Source: Dyadobacter fanqingshengii (lineage in GTDB: Bacteria > Bacteroidota > Bacteroidia > Cytophagales > Spirosomataceae). Taken from it: DNA of 64,000 bases. Positions 9,152 through 17,171 of this stretch are shown piece after piece. The position numbers were made by a program, and so were the translations under genes. The notes under the pieces were generated by a model, which worked only from the letters and a program-made list of their open reading frames with translations, was not told where the DNA came from and did no database searches. Numbering within the stretch: position 1 is the stretch's first letter; each line of letters begins with the position of its first letter. The stretch is taken from assembly GCF_023822005.2 (NCBI RefSeq), contig NZ_CP098806.1:1116001-1180000 (forward strand), given 5' to 3'.

Positions 9152-9283
9152 CAGTTGGCTTTTCTGTTTTCATAACAACCTACGAAAGACGGTGAGGTAT
9201 CCTCAATGGTGATCCAAAGCACATTCGGCTTTTGCTGCGCATGAGAAACCTGGATCAGTACAAAAAAACAAAGAGTAGTGCAT
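9152..9283 (-). pseudogene. Relic of a sulfatase gene (5' end only)
   Basis: Reading the minus strand from an ATG at 9283 gives MHYSLFF, and then, after skipping one T in a run of seven (plus-strand A run at 9262-9268), VLIQVSHAQQKPNVLW, followed by ITIEDTSPSFVGCY and a short tail to a stop. This is the signal peptide and first strand of a formylglycine sulfatase (compare KPNxLWIT-EDTSPxFxGCYGN). About 42 codons remain. The frame is broken once and the rest of the gene is missing. What is seen is the translated match; that it is a decayed gene rather than chance is my inference, supported by the length and order of the motif. It sits between the GyrI-like and catalase genes. Confidence 0.65.
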
Positions 9284-9501
9284 TTTCACTAGGTAAGCGG
9301 CCGCTATAAATTTATCTTTTTTTCGGGCGAAATATCCACAGTTACCGCTAAAACCGCTCGTTTTAATTCATTTCTGATGAAGTTCGCCCGTTGTTCCGCA
9401 CGAGACACCGTCATTACGCACTTTCTTATGGTGGAACGCATATTGTAATGCTGGGCTAACAATACGGTTAACAAACGCCGCCACTAAAATTTCTTCACTT
9501 T

Positions 9502-11691
9502 ATGAAAACGAATAAGCCGTCGGACAAGGAAAGTAAACAACCCGACAACGCAAAAATTCAAAACCTGGACCCGCATATAGCAGACGCTACTGGCGAGCTG
9601 CTAACCACAAATCATGGTTTGCGCATTAATGATGACCAAAATTCCCTTAAAGCCGGTGAGCGCGGGGCGACGTTACTGGAAGATTTTATCCTGAGAGAAA
9701 AAATTACCCATTTCGATCACGAGCGGATTCCCGAACGCATTGTCCACGCCAGAGGATCGGGTGCTCATGGCGTATTTAAGGTTTACAAGCCCATGGGCGA
9801 CTTAACAAAAGCGCAATTTTTGAACGATACGAGCATTGAAACGCCTGTATTCGTACGATTTTCCACTGTTGCCGGGTCGAGAGGATCCACTGACCTGGCG
9901 CGTGATGTGCGGGGATTTGCGGTTAAATTTTATACGCAGGAAGGAAACTTTGACTTGGTTGGCAATAATATGCCGGTCTTTTTTATCCAGGATTCGATCA
10001 AATTCCCGGATTTGATTCATGCTGTGAAACCAGAGCCGGACAATGAAATTCCACAAGCAGCTTCGGCCCACGATACATTCTGGGACTTTATCTCAATCAT
10101 GCCCGAATCCGCACACATGGTCATGTGGGCCATGAGCGATCGCGCTTTACCGCGCAGCTATCGCATGATGGAGGGTTTTGGCGTTCATACTTTCCGGTTT
10201 GTAAATGCCGAAGGCGTAAGCAATTTTGTGAAATTCCACTGGAAACCGCTTTTGGGCGTGCATGCAGTGGCTTGGGACGAAGCACAAAAGATTTCTGGTA
10301 AAGATCCGGATTTTCACAGAAGAGATTTGTGGGATGCGATCGAGAATGGCGATTTCCCGGAATGGGAATTGGGCGTGCAGATCGTGCCGGAAGAAGATGA
10401 GTTCAAATATGAATTTGACCTTCTGGATCCAACCAAGATCATCCCGGAAGAACTGGTGCCGGTGCAACGGATTGGAAAGATGACATTAAACCGTAACCCC
10501 GACAATTTCTTTGCAGAAACCGAACAAGTTGCATTCCACGTTGGTCACATCGTACCGGGCATTGACTTTACCAATGATCCGTTGCTACAAGGAAGGTTAT
10601 TCTCTTACACAGATACGCAGTTGCTGCGCCTGGGAGGACCTAATTTTCACGAAATCCCCATTAACCGCCCCATTGTGCCAGTTCACAATAACCAGCGGGA
10701 CGGACATATGCGCCAGACTATTAACCGGGGCAAATCCAGCTACAACCCGAACACACTCGGCAATGGTTATCCCTTGCAGGCAAAGGCTTCGGAAGGCGGT
10801 TTCACAACTTATCCCGAGCGCATTGATGCCCGGAAAGTGAGAGCGCGTAGCAAAAGTTTCTTCGATCATTTCAGTCAGGCAAAGCTGTTTTTCAACAGCC
10901 AGTCTGATCCGGAAAAAAATCACATTGTCGACGCATTAAGCTTTGAACTTGGTAAGGTTAACTTCCCTGAGATCCGCGAAAGAATGTTGGGTATACTCGG
11001 GCTGATTGACAAAGATCTGGCCGGACAAGTTGCATTTGCTTTGCGTCTGCCGGTGCCGAAATCACCGCAGCAGCCCTTGAACCACAGCATTCCTGCCGAT
11101 GGCGATCCTGCTGATTTTGAATCATTTATTTTTGAAAGCTCACTGACATCCTCAGCAGCATTGAGTATGGCTAATACGCCGAAAGACAGCATCAAGACAA
11201 GAAAAATTGCCTTTTTAGCTGCGGATGGTGTGGACGCAACTTCATTACAAACGGTTAAAGCAGCATTGGAAGGAGCAGGAGCGGTGGTGGAAATTCTGGC
11301 ACCTCGCCATAATTACATTGTTGCAGAGAATGATGAAAAAATCCCTGTAACACATAGTTTGCTTACGGTCGCATCCGTATTTTACGACGCGGTGTATGTT
11401 GCGGGCGGGACTAACAGTGTTGCCACTATAGAGGCGGATGCCGACGCAATTCATTTTCTGAACGAGGCATTCAGGCACTGCAAGGCCATAGCGGCCGACG
11501 CGTCTGCCATGCAGGTGTTGGAAGCAACGTATTTCGGGAAAAAACTGCCGGCGGATTTCTCTGACAAGAGCATTCTCTCGGAAGGCCTGATCGTCAGCGA
11601 CGATGCGGCGGGTTTGGCTGATAAGTTTATTCTTGCCATTGCGCAGCACAGGTTCTGGGAGCGCGAAAAGCCTCGTAAAGTTCCGGCATAA
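9502..11691 (+). CDS. katE: Large-subunit catalase, HPII/KatE type
   Basis: This 729-residue monofunctional haem catalase breaks hydrogen peroxide into water and oxygen. Catalytic His is H82 in RIVHARGSGAHG and the distal Asn is N155 in DLVGNNMP. The haem-ligand Tyr lies in RLFSYTDTQ (about residue 369), followed by the signature LRLGGPNFHEIPINRP. As in E. coli HPII, a C-terminal DJ-1/GATase-like domain follows (KIAFLAADGVDATSL, from about residue 560), so this is the large clade-2 form. There is no signal peptide; it is cytoplasmic. Its own promoter must lie in the 200 bases upstream. It ends in a strong terminator shared with a convergent ankyrin-repeat gene. Confidence 0.96.
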   Translation: MKTNKPSDKESKQPDNAKIQNLDPHIADATGELLTTNHGLRINDDQNSLKAGERGATLLEDFILREKITHFDHERIPERIVHARGSGAHGVFKVYKPMGDLTKAQFLNDTSIETPVFVRFSTVAGSRGSTDLARDVRGFAVKFYTQEGNFDLVGNNMPVFFIQDSIKFPDLIHAVKPEPDNEIPQAASAHDTFWDFISIMPESAHMVMWAMSDRALPRSYRMMEGFGVHTFRFVNAEGVSNFVKFHWKPLLGVHAVAWDEAQKISGKDPDFHRRDLWDAIENGDFPEWELGVQIVPEEDEFKYEFDLLDPTKIIPEELVPVQRIGKMTLNRNPDNFFAETEQVAFHVGHIVPGIDFTNDPLLQGRLFSYTDTQLLRLGGPNFHEIPINRPIVPVHNNQRDGHMRQTINRGKSSYNPNTLGNGYPLQAKASEGGFTTYPERIDARKVRARSKSFFDHFSQAKLFFNSQSDPEKNHIVDALSFELGKVNFPEIRERMLGILGLIDKDLAGQVAFALRLPVPKSPQQPLNHSIPADGDPADFESFIFESSLTSSAALSMANTPKDSIKTRKIAFLAADGVDATSLQTVKAALEGAGAVVEILAPRHNYIVAENDEKIPVTHSLLTVASVFYDAVYVAGGTNSVATIEADADAIHFLNEAFRHCKAIAADASAMQVLEATYFGKKLPADFSDKSILSEGLIVSDDAAGLADKFILAIAQHRFWEREKPRKVPA

Positions 11692-11704
11692 CCTGCTGAT
11701 TACA

Positions 11705-11751
11705 ACAAACAAAACCCCGCACAGCATGAAGTTGTGCGGGGTTTTGTTTGT
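11705..11751. terminator. Bidirectional intrinsic terminator between catalase and ankyrin genes
   Basis: A perfect 18-base stem, ACAAACAAAACCCCGCAC pairing 11705-11722 with 11734-11751, encloses an 11-base gap whose outermost bases can add one more A-T pair. The GC core is flanked by A-rich and T-rich arms, so a U-tract follows the hairpin in both directions. It stops the catalase transcript on the plus strand and the ankyrin transcript on the minus strand. Confidence 0.9.
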
Positions 11752-11760
11752 AGTTTTGAT

Positions 11761-12246
11761 TTATACCAAGAGTGCAACAGCTTCATCATTACCCTGTTGC
11801 AAAGCCAAGTCTTCCACAGAAAGCCCGCGGTTATCCAGCAGCGTTTTGTCCGCGCCCCGATCCAGCAGCAACCTGACTAGATCATTCCTGCCGAACATCG
11901 CAGCGAACATTAAAGCCGTTCCACCATTGCCGTGCTGCATGTTGAGATCGGCACCGTTGTCGATAAGCAGTTCCGCAATGTCGGGGTAACCTTTGAATGA
12001 AACGCCCATTAATGCCGTGTTGCCGCCGAAGTCAAATGCATTCACGTCGGCGCCGGATTCCAACAGTAGTTTTGCCGTTTCGAAACGGTTATTATAGCAG
12101 GCGATAATCAGTGGCGTGTAACCTTTTTCGTCTTTTACATTCACATCAATTCCTCTCGTGAGTATTTCTTCAATCACGGCATTGTTGCCCAGCCGGGCTG
12201 CGTGGATGAGGACATAGTCCAAATTCACGTTTTCAATATTTTCCAT
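11761..12246 (-). CDS. Ankyrin-repeat protein
   Basis: This 161-residue cytoplasmic protein consists of about four ankyrin repeats, for example KGYTPLIIACYNNRFETAKL followed by GGNTALMGVSFKGYPDIAEL and GGTALMFAAMFGRNDLVRLL. The last repeat ends with SVEDLALQQGNDEAVALLV. Ankyrin repeats bind proteins and have no enzymatic role. In several bacteria a small ankyrin protein is encoded beside catalase and helps its activity (AnkB in Pseudomonas aeruginosa). Here the gene converges on the catalase gene with a shared terminator, so a functional link is suggestive but not shown. One base separates it from the upstream small gene, which points to coupled translation. Confidence 0.87.
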   Translation of the reverse strand: MENIENVNLDYVLIHAARLGNNAVIEEILTRGIDVNVKDEKGYTPLIIACYNNRFETAKLLLESGADVNAFDFGGNTALMGVSFKGYPDIAELLIDNGADLNMQHGNGGTALMFAAMFGRNDLVRLLLDRGADKTLLDNRGLSVEDLALQQGNDEAVALLV

Positions 12247-12247
12247 T

Positions 12248-12442
12248 TTATGACTCGTTTGCTTCTAGTTTGTCCTCAATTTCTTCCTTCGTGCCGGTCA
12301 CAAAGTGTTTATCCCCGTTTTTTAGGATCAGCAGGCTAAATCTGAAATCTGCGTCAGGGACTATTTCTGCAATGTCCTCGCCGCGGACAACGATTTCGCC
12401 CGACTCATCCTCTTTCAAAGTAAAAGTTGCCTTACCCGCCAT
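12248..12442 (-). CDS. Small conserved-looking cytoplasmic protein, function unknown
   Basis: From the ATG at 12442 this encodes 64 residues starting MAGKATFTLKEDESGEIVV. The frame is open back to 12490, but the chosen start gives a compact acidic protein with alternating strands. The C-terminal part, KNGDKHFVTGTKEEIEDKL, resembles the strand-helix unit of FlbD-type small proteins (NG-x-x-H-V then a helix); that is a loose likeness only. There is no signal peptide or membrane segment. It lies one base upstream of the ankyrin gene and about 65 bases after the receptor gene, so the three may be co-transcribed. I do not recognise a family. Confidence 0.55.
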   Translation of the reverse strand: MAGKATFTLKEDESGEIVVRGEDIAEIVPDADFRFSLLILKNGDKHFVTGTKEEIEDKLEANES

Positions 12443-12507
12443 ATTTGTTTGTGATTTAATTTTGAGGTCGTTTAACAAGAAGGAGGTCAAAAAGCATGCC
12501 GGGCAGG

Positions 12508-14913
12508 CTAGTTGTTGCCTTCGCCGCCTTTTTTATCATCATTACTGATCCGTTTTTTCTGGCGCGGGCCGCTTGTCATCTGTCCAAATTCGTATTTCAA
12601 ATTAATGCGCCAGCCGCGGCGATACATAGCCACATCCTGAATTTGTACAAAGTTGGGCCCTACGAAATCATTGCGCCATTTAATCCGCCTGTTGAAAGGA
12701 TTGTCATAGCCAAACCCAATGGTGCCCTTCTTTTTAAGGACTTCTTTTTGAAGCACCATGTTATAAAATCCAAAAGCGCCGTACTTCCCTTGCAGATTAA
12801 CGCGGGCTGAGTTATAAAATCCAAAAAGCTGCGCCTTAAACCCTTTTCCGAAATCAATGCTGGAATTGAGATTGATGCGATACATCCAATCCGCATTGCG
12901 CGTTTTCAGTTCTTCACTTTCCAGGACGTTGTAAAATACATTCAATGAGCCGTTCACGCTCCATTGTTTAGTAATTTTTGTGTTAGCGCTGAGGTTCAAA
13001 CCGTAAGCGGAATTTTGGGCAACATTCTGAAAGATTTGTTTCAATACGCCGCTGGTGTCAACGGTGTTGATGCTTTCAATGGCATTGTTGGTCTGGCGCA
13101 AAAAGAAAGATGCGTTAAAGCTGGTTTGTTTAATGGAAACACTATAATTAGCTTCAATTGAATGTGTTAGCTCCGGTTTCAGATAAGGGTTTCCGCCATA
13201 TTGGTTCTTCGAATCAGCCTGATTCACATATGGATTGAGATAATAAAACTGGGGCCGCTGAATGCGTTGCGTATAGCTCAGCCGCAGCTGCTGGTCTTTT
13301 TTTATGCTGCGCGACAAGCTGACGCTGGGAATCAGATTGCCGTAATTGTTTGAGAATGAAGCCGTGCCGTTTAGAAAATCGGCCTGGATGAAGGTGTGTT
13401 CGTAACGGGCGCCTAAGTTAATGCCCCAGCGCTTCTTTGGCGTGCGGGTGTAAACCACATAGGCCGACGTTACTTGTTGTGCGTAATCAAAGATATTGGC
13501 CAGCTCGGGCATGTCCTTAAAATCCGTGGAACCGTCCGACGCGCTGGAAATGCGGTAATCGCTCAGGATCTGCCGGAATATGGTTTTTGAACCCATTTCC
13601 AGCGTGCTAATGCTGTCGAGCGGATTGGTAAAGTCCAATTGAATGGTCCCCTCCTTATTGTTGCTGATGTTGTAACTTTTCTCCCGATAATATATCGTGT
13701 TTTCGCGATTGAGCAATTCGGACCAGTAATCGCTGTCTTCGCCTTCAAACGAATACATCATCAGCAGGTTTAATTCTTTTTTAGGCTTTTTAAATAAGCG
13801 GGTGTAGTCGAGGTTTACTGTCGCGCCGGCCCAATCGTAAGTGCGGCTCATATCACGCTGGAAATATTGCCCCACAACGCCCAGGCTGCTCTCCGTGAAT
13901 TCAATATCGAAAAAATTGGTGTTCGCGCCATTGTAATAATTGAATCCGGCACCGATCCTGTTCAGCGAATCCACATCCCAATCGACATTCACAGTTCCGT
14001 AAAAATTTTTACCTTTTCCGGTAATTCGTTGCGGCTGATACTGATTAGTAAGCGTGTCGCCGTTAGTAAAAGAGCGGCGCAGCTCCATAAAGCGTTTGTT
14101 TTTCCAATCGTTGAATCCGCCGTTCGCGGCAATGTTGATGGCCTTCATGCGGTGGTTAATGGTTGCATTTTGCCAATTGTTCCATTGGCCAAAATTCGGG
14201 CTAACCGAGCCGCTGGTGCCGCGTAATGTGTTTTTCTTGGTAATAATATTAATGATCCCTGCCGTGCCTTCGGCGTCATATTTGGCTGACGGCGAAGTAA
14301 TTACCTCAACTTGTTTGATAATATCCGCCGGGATCTGCTTCAACGCGTCCGAAACGCTGCGCGCCACGATGCTGGACGGTTTGTTGTTGATCAAAACCTT
14401 TATATTGGAACTGCCGCGCAGCTGAACGTTTCCTTCGATATCAACCGCAACGGAAGGGATTTTTTTGAGCACATCTGTTGCGTCGCCGCCTTTGATACTA
14501 ATGTCTTTTTCAGCATTATAAACCATCCGGTCCGCCTTTTCCTCAAACAATGCCTTCTGCTCAGTAACAGTCACTTCACTGAGGTTTTGCACGGTCGCAG
14601 CCAGCTTGATAACGCCTATTTCAAGGTTCTCGCTGCCAGCGCTGATTTTGTCAACTGTTTTGGTAACATAACCCATCAATGAAGCCTGAACCGCATATTC
14701 TCCCTTTTCCACTTTATTAAAAACAAATCGGCCCTTAGAGTCGGAAGTGACGCCCTGAACGATCTTACCGTTTTGCAGGAGCGCCACAGCGGCAAATTCA
14801 ACGGGTTTGGCGGCAGCTGAATCCAATAACAACCCTGAAATTTTGATTTGCTGGGCGAAGGAGAGGCAGATGGTTGCTGTAAATGCGGTGATGGTGAGTA
14901 AGAGTTTTCTCAT
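12508..14913 (-). CDS. TonB-dependent receptor-like outer-membrane beta-barrel protein
   Basis: With the ATG at 14913 the product is 801 residues and opens with a signal peptide, MRKLLLTITAFTATICLSFAQ. A CarboxypepD_reg-like beta-sandwich (about 22-100) follows, then a plug with KKIPSVAVDIEGNVQLRGSS, the usual sequence of the OMP_b-brl_3 receptor family, and a long barrel with many aromatic strands (for example RLSYTQRIQRPQFYYLNPY). The protein ends in a Lys/Arg-rich tail after NLKYEFGQ. It is probably an outer-membrane protein for uptake of an unknown large ligand or for surface attachment. No SusD partner is present. The frame is open further upstream into a receptor relic, but that extension has no signal peptide and overlaps the relic. 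Confidence 0.88.
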   Translation of the reverse strand: MRKLLLTITAFTATICLSFAQQIKISGLLLDSAAAKPVEFAAVALLQNGKIVQGVTSDSKGRFVFNKVEKGEYAVQASLMGYVTKTVDKISAGSENLEIGVIKLAATVQNLSEVTVTEQKALFEEKADRMVYNAEKDISIKGGDATDVLKKIPSVAVDIEGNVQLRGSSNIKVLINNKPSSIVARSVSDALKQIPADIIKQVEVITSPSAKYDAEGTAGIINIITKKNTLRGTSGSVSPNFGQWNNWQNATINHRMKAINIAANGGFNDWKNKRFMELRRSFTNGDTLTNQYQPQRITGKGKNFYGTVNVDWDVDSLNRIGAGFNYYNGANTNFFDIEFTESSLGVVGQYFQRDMSRTYDWAGATVNLDYTRLFKKPKKELNLLMMYSFEGEDSDYWSELLNRENTIYYREKSYNISNNKEGTIQLDFTNPLDSISTLEMGSKTIFRQILSDYRISSASDGSTDFKDMPELANIFDYAQQVTSAYVVYTRTPKKRWGINLGARYEHTFIQADFLNGTASFSNNYGNLIPSVSLSRSIKKDQQLRLSYTQRIQRPQFYYLNPYVNQADSKNQYGGNPYLKPELTHSIEANYSVSIKQTSFNASFFLRQTNNAIESINTVDTSGVLKQIFQNVAQNSAYGLNLSANTKITKQWSVNGSLNVFYNVLESEELKTRNADWMYRINLNSSIDFGKGFKAQLFGFYNSARVNLQGKYGAFGFYNMVLQKEVLKKKGTIGFGYDNPFNRRIKWRNDFVGPNFVQIQDVAMYRRGWRINLKYEFGQMTSGPRQKKRISNDDKKGGEGNN

Positions 14914-15010
14914 GGCCAGGGGTTTGGTCTCGTCGTATCGCAATGACGAGCCAACCTGGAAAACGTTGCAGATTGCAGCGTTATTTTTTTGTGGTAGCAC
15001 CTGATGCGCT

Positions 15011-15181
15011 TTAATTGCCAACACGGTTTTCTTCTGCGCTCGTCCGGCTTTTCTTCATGTTATAACCAGCCTTTCCGAAGTTATATGTTAATGTTAAGGC
15101 CACGCGGCTCCAATCTTTAACGCTGTAAGATAATTGAACTGAGCTAGTAATGGACGGACGCAAGTTCGGTTTTATTTTAAT
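15011..15181 (-). pseudogene. C-terminal relic of an outer-membrane receptor gene
   Basis: On the minus strand a 56-codon stretch without start codon at its head ends in a stop at 15011-15013. It reads LRPSITSSVQLSYSVKDWSR, then VALTLTYNFGKAGYNMKKSR, then TSAEENRVGN. The final barrel strand ending in YNFGK and the polar tail ending in ENR are typical of the last residues of OMP_b-brl_3 receptors. It differs from the C-terminus of the intact receptor just downstream, so it is not a simple local duplication of it. The match is seen in translation; that it is a gene remnant is inference. Upstream of it the frame closes with a TAA at 15182-15184. Confidence 0.6.
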
Positions 15182-15233
15182 TTAACGGGCGATTTGTTAT
15201 CCCCGGTAACACCGAATTGCAAAACAGGGCCGA

Positions 15234-15271
15234 TTTATACAATTTCTCGCAGTCAGTTTTCTTTATTTTTG
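15234..15271 (+). promoter_or_regulatory. Promoter with putative AraC operator upstream of the AraC gene
   Basis: TTTATACAATTT at 15234-15245 lies exactly 30 bases (start to start) before TATTTTTG at 15264-15271, which fits the Bacteroidota -7 box TAnnTTTG. The same 12-mer and the same spacing occur at 16151/16181 upstream of the next gene. The start codon is 52 bases after the box. That the encoded AraC protein binds here is inference. Confidence 0.6.
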
Positions 15272-15323
15272 CTGAAAATCTGTAACACTGCAAATCAAGC
15301 CCAAAGGTTTTTATTTTTGAAAT

Positions 15324-16136
15324 ATGGAATTCAAGCATTTTTCACCGTCGGAAATTTTAAGGCCTTACGTAAAGCATTATTATCTGTTTGAATCAGATGC
15401 CGATGCCGATTTGGCGGACACGGTGTTTCCGAGCGGGGATATGGAAATGATTTTCAATCTGGGCGAGGGTGTCTGGGAAGCTTCTGTGGATGGTCAATAC
15501 CGAGCTAATCCCAAGATTGAACTGTGGGGTCAAATTACAAAACCTTTGCATGTCCGCGCGCGCGGTCACCATACGATGATAGGAATCAGGTTTTTGCCCC
15601 ATTCGGCTGCTTATTTTTTGAATGAGGAAATGGGCCTTTTTAATGATCAGGTGCTTGACCTTTCCTACATCATCGGTAACCCGGTCAAAACGTTGCACGG
15701 GCAATTATTGGAAAACAAAGACATGAAAGTCAGGATCAATCTGATCGAAAATTTTCTCATTAAAAGGCTCGTTAGCAATGAGCGGAAAATGGGTAGGATC
15801 GACCGGGCCGGAAGTATCCTGCAAACGATCAAAAGCAACTATTCGGAGCGTAATTTGGGCCTGATTGCAGTTGAATACAATGTTACGCCGCGCTATCTGC
15901 ACAAGCTAATCCAGGAATGTACGGGCCTGTCTCCCAAGTCGTTCAGCAAAATAAGCCGGTTTCAGCAGAGCCTCAAAATGATGTCGGGCAACCCTCAGGC
16001 GCTCACCTCCATCGCCTATAACTGCGGTTATTTTGACCAGTCCCATTTTATCCGGGATTTCAAATCGTTCACTGGCCTGACTCCGTCTGCTTACCTGGAA
16101 AACCTTACACCATTCAGCAATCTTTTGCTTCAATAA
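15324..16136 (+). CDS. AraC-family transcriptional regulator
   Basis: This 270-residue regulator has an N-terminal domain of the DUF6597 type (FSPSEILRPYVKHYYLFES, FPSGDMEMIFNL, WGQITKPLHVRARG and IGIRFLPHSAAYFL) and a C-terminal AraC double helix-turn-helix from about residue 170. The first HTH includes LGLIAVEYNVTPRYLHKLI. The second is LTSIAYNCGYFDQSHFIRDF, followed by the family signature FTGLTPSAY. It is cytoplasmic and likely an activator responding to an unknown small molecule. A matching operator/promoter pair precedes both this gene and the PEP-mutase-family gene 91 bases downstream, so I infer autoregulation and control of that gene. Confidence 0.9.
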   Translation: MEFKHFSPSEILRPYVKHYYLFESDADADLADTVFPSGDMEMIFNLGEGVWEASVDGQYRANPKIELWGQITKPLHVRARGHHTMIGIRFLPHSAAYFLNEEMGLFNDQVLDLSYIIGNPVKTLHGQLLENKDMKVRINLIENFLIKRLVSNERKMGRIDRAGSILQTIKSNYSERNLGLIAVEYNVTPRYLHKLIQECTGLSPKSFSKISRFQQSLKMMSGNPQALTSIAYNCGYFDQSHFIRDFKSFTGLTPSAYLENLTPFSNLLLQ

Positions 16137-16150
16137 TTTGAATGTTCTGG

Positions 16151-16188
16151 TTTATACAATTTTGGAGTTTGTGCAACATGTAGTTTTG
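16151..16188 (+). promoter_or_regulatory. Promoter with putative AraC operator upstream of the PEP-mutase-family gene
   Basis: TTTATACAATTT at 16151-16162 is followed, again 30 bases start to start, by TAGTTTTG at 16181-16188, a full match to TAnnTTTG. A TTTG lies 16 bases before that box. The start codon is 39 bases after the box. The geometry is identical to that upstream of the AraC gene. Confidence 0.65.
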
Positions 16189-16227
16189 TTTTAGATCAAA
16201 TTCCAACACATACAAAACCGCAGGTTT

Positions 16228-16998
16228 ATGAATTCTTTTGAGAAATTTAGTCAGCTACACGAGCAGAAATCTCCGTTATTACTAGGCAATATTTGGGATG
16301 TCCAAAGCGCAAATGCATATGAATCGGCTGGTTACGAGGCTATTGGTACGTCAAGTCAGGCCGTTGCGGTTGCCAATGGTTATCAGGATGGTGAGCAATT
16401 GCCCTTTGCAGTTCTTCACGCACTAGCCAAAAGAGTGGTGGAAGTTGTAAAAATTCCTTTCACGGTTGATATTGAGGGAGGTTACGACCGCAACATTACA
16501 GGCATTACCCAGCACATTGAAAAGCTCCATGACGTTGGCGTTTCTGGTATCAACCTCGAAGACACCATTGCCGAAGATGGTCGCAAACAGTTGTCGGCAG
16601 GTGAATTTGGCGCATTGCTTGCGGAAGTGACCAGTTACATTGCTCAAAACAATCTGAAAATCTTCATCAATGTGCGCACAGACGGCTTTCTGTTGGGTTT
16701 ACCCAATGCATTGGAGGAGACGCTGAATCGCATCAAAGTTTACGAGGAAGCAGGAGCATCCGGCATTTTCACGCCATGCATTACCGCGGCAGACGACATT
16801 AAGGCAGTCGTAAGCGCTACCAAACTCCCGATCAATGTGATGTGTATGCCCAATTTGCCGGACTTCGCAACTTTAGAGCAACTGGGAGTTAAAAGAATCA
16901 GCATCGGGCCATTTTTATTCAGCAAAGTGTACGCTAATACCACCAAACTGGCCGAAGCGATCCGTGACGAACAGAATTTCGGTGCGTTATTTAAATAA
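16228..16998 (+). CDS. Isocitrate lyase/PEP mutase family protein
   Basis: This 256-residue TIM-barrel protein belongs to the PEP mutase/isocitrate lyase superfamily, which makes or breaks C-C or C-P bonds next to a carboxylate using Mg. N-terminal LGNIWDVQSANAYESAGYEA is the usual opening. The metal-binding region is TVDIEGGYDRN, followed by GINLEDT, and INVRTDGFL supplies the strand-5 residues. The flexible catalytic KKCGH-type loop of isocitrate lyase is absent; the equivalent stretch reads AEDGRKQLS. Related proteins include oxaloacetate decarboxylases and phosphonopyruvate hydrolases, and the sequence alone does not decide between them. It stands alone downstream of the AraC gene and is probably its target. 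Confidence 0.87.
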   Translation: MNSFEKFSQLHEQKSPLLLGNIWDVQSANAYESAGYEAIGTSSQAVAVANGYQDGEQLPFAVLHALAKRVVEVVKIPFTVDIEGGYDRNITGITQHIEKLHDVGVSGINLEDTIAEDGRKQLSAGEFGALLAEVTSYIAQNNLKIFINVRTDGFLLGLPNALEETLNRIKVYEEAGASGIFTPCITAADDIKAVVSATKLPINVMCMPNLPDFATLEQLGVKRISIGPFLFSKVYANTTKLAEAIRDEQNFGALFK

Positions 16999-17171
16999 AT
17001 TAAAGAATAGGGACTTGATTTTTTCTATCGCGCGTCCGCCAATATTTCCTCGCTCTGCTATTTCCTGATAATCCATTTCTGTAAAAACAATGCATTATAA
17101 AATTCCCACCGAACGCTTTAATCAACAAGAGGAATGTATTTCCTTTAATGCGTCATTAATTAATTGTCGAG

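Noticed and set aside
14914..15024. N-terminal extension of the 12508-14913 receptor
   Set aside because: It lacks a signal peptide, runs into the receptor relic, and the ATG at 14913 gives a clean signal peptide.
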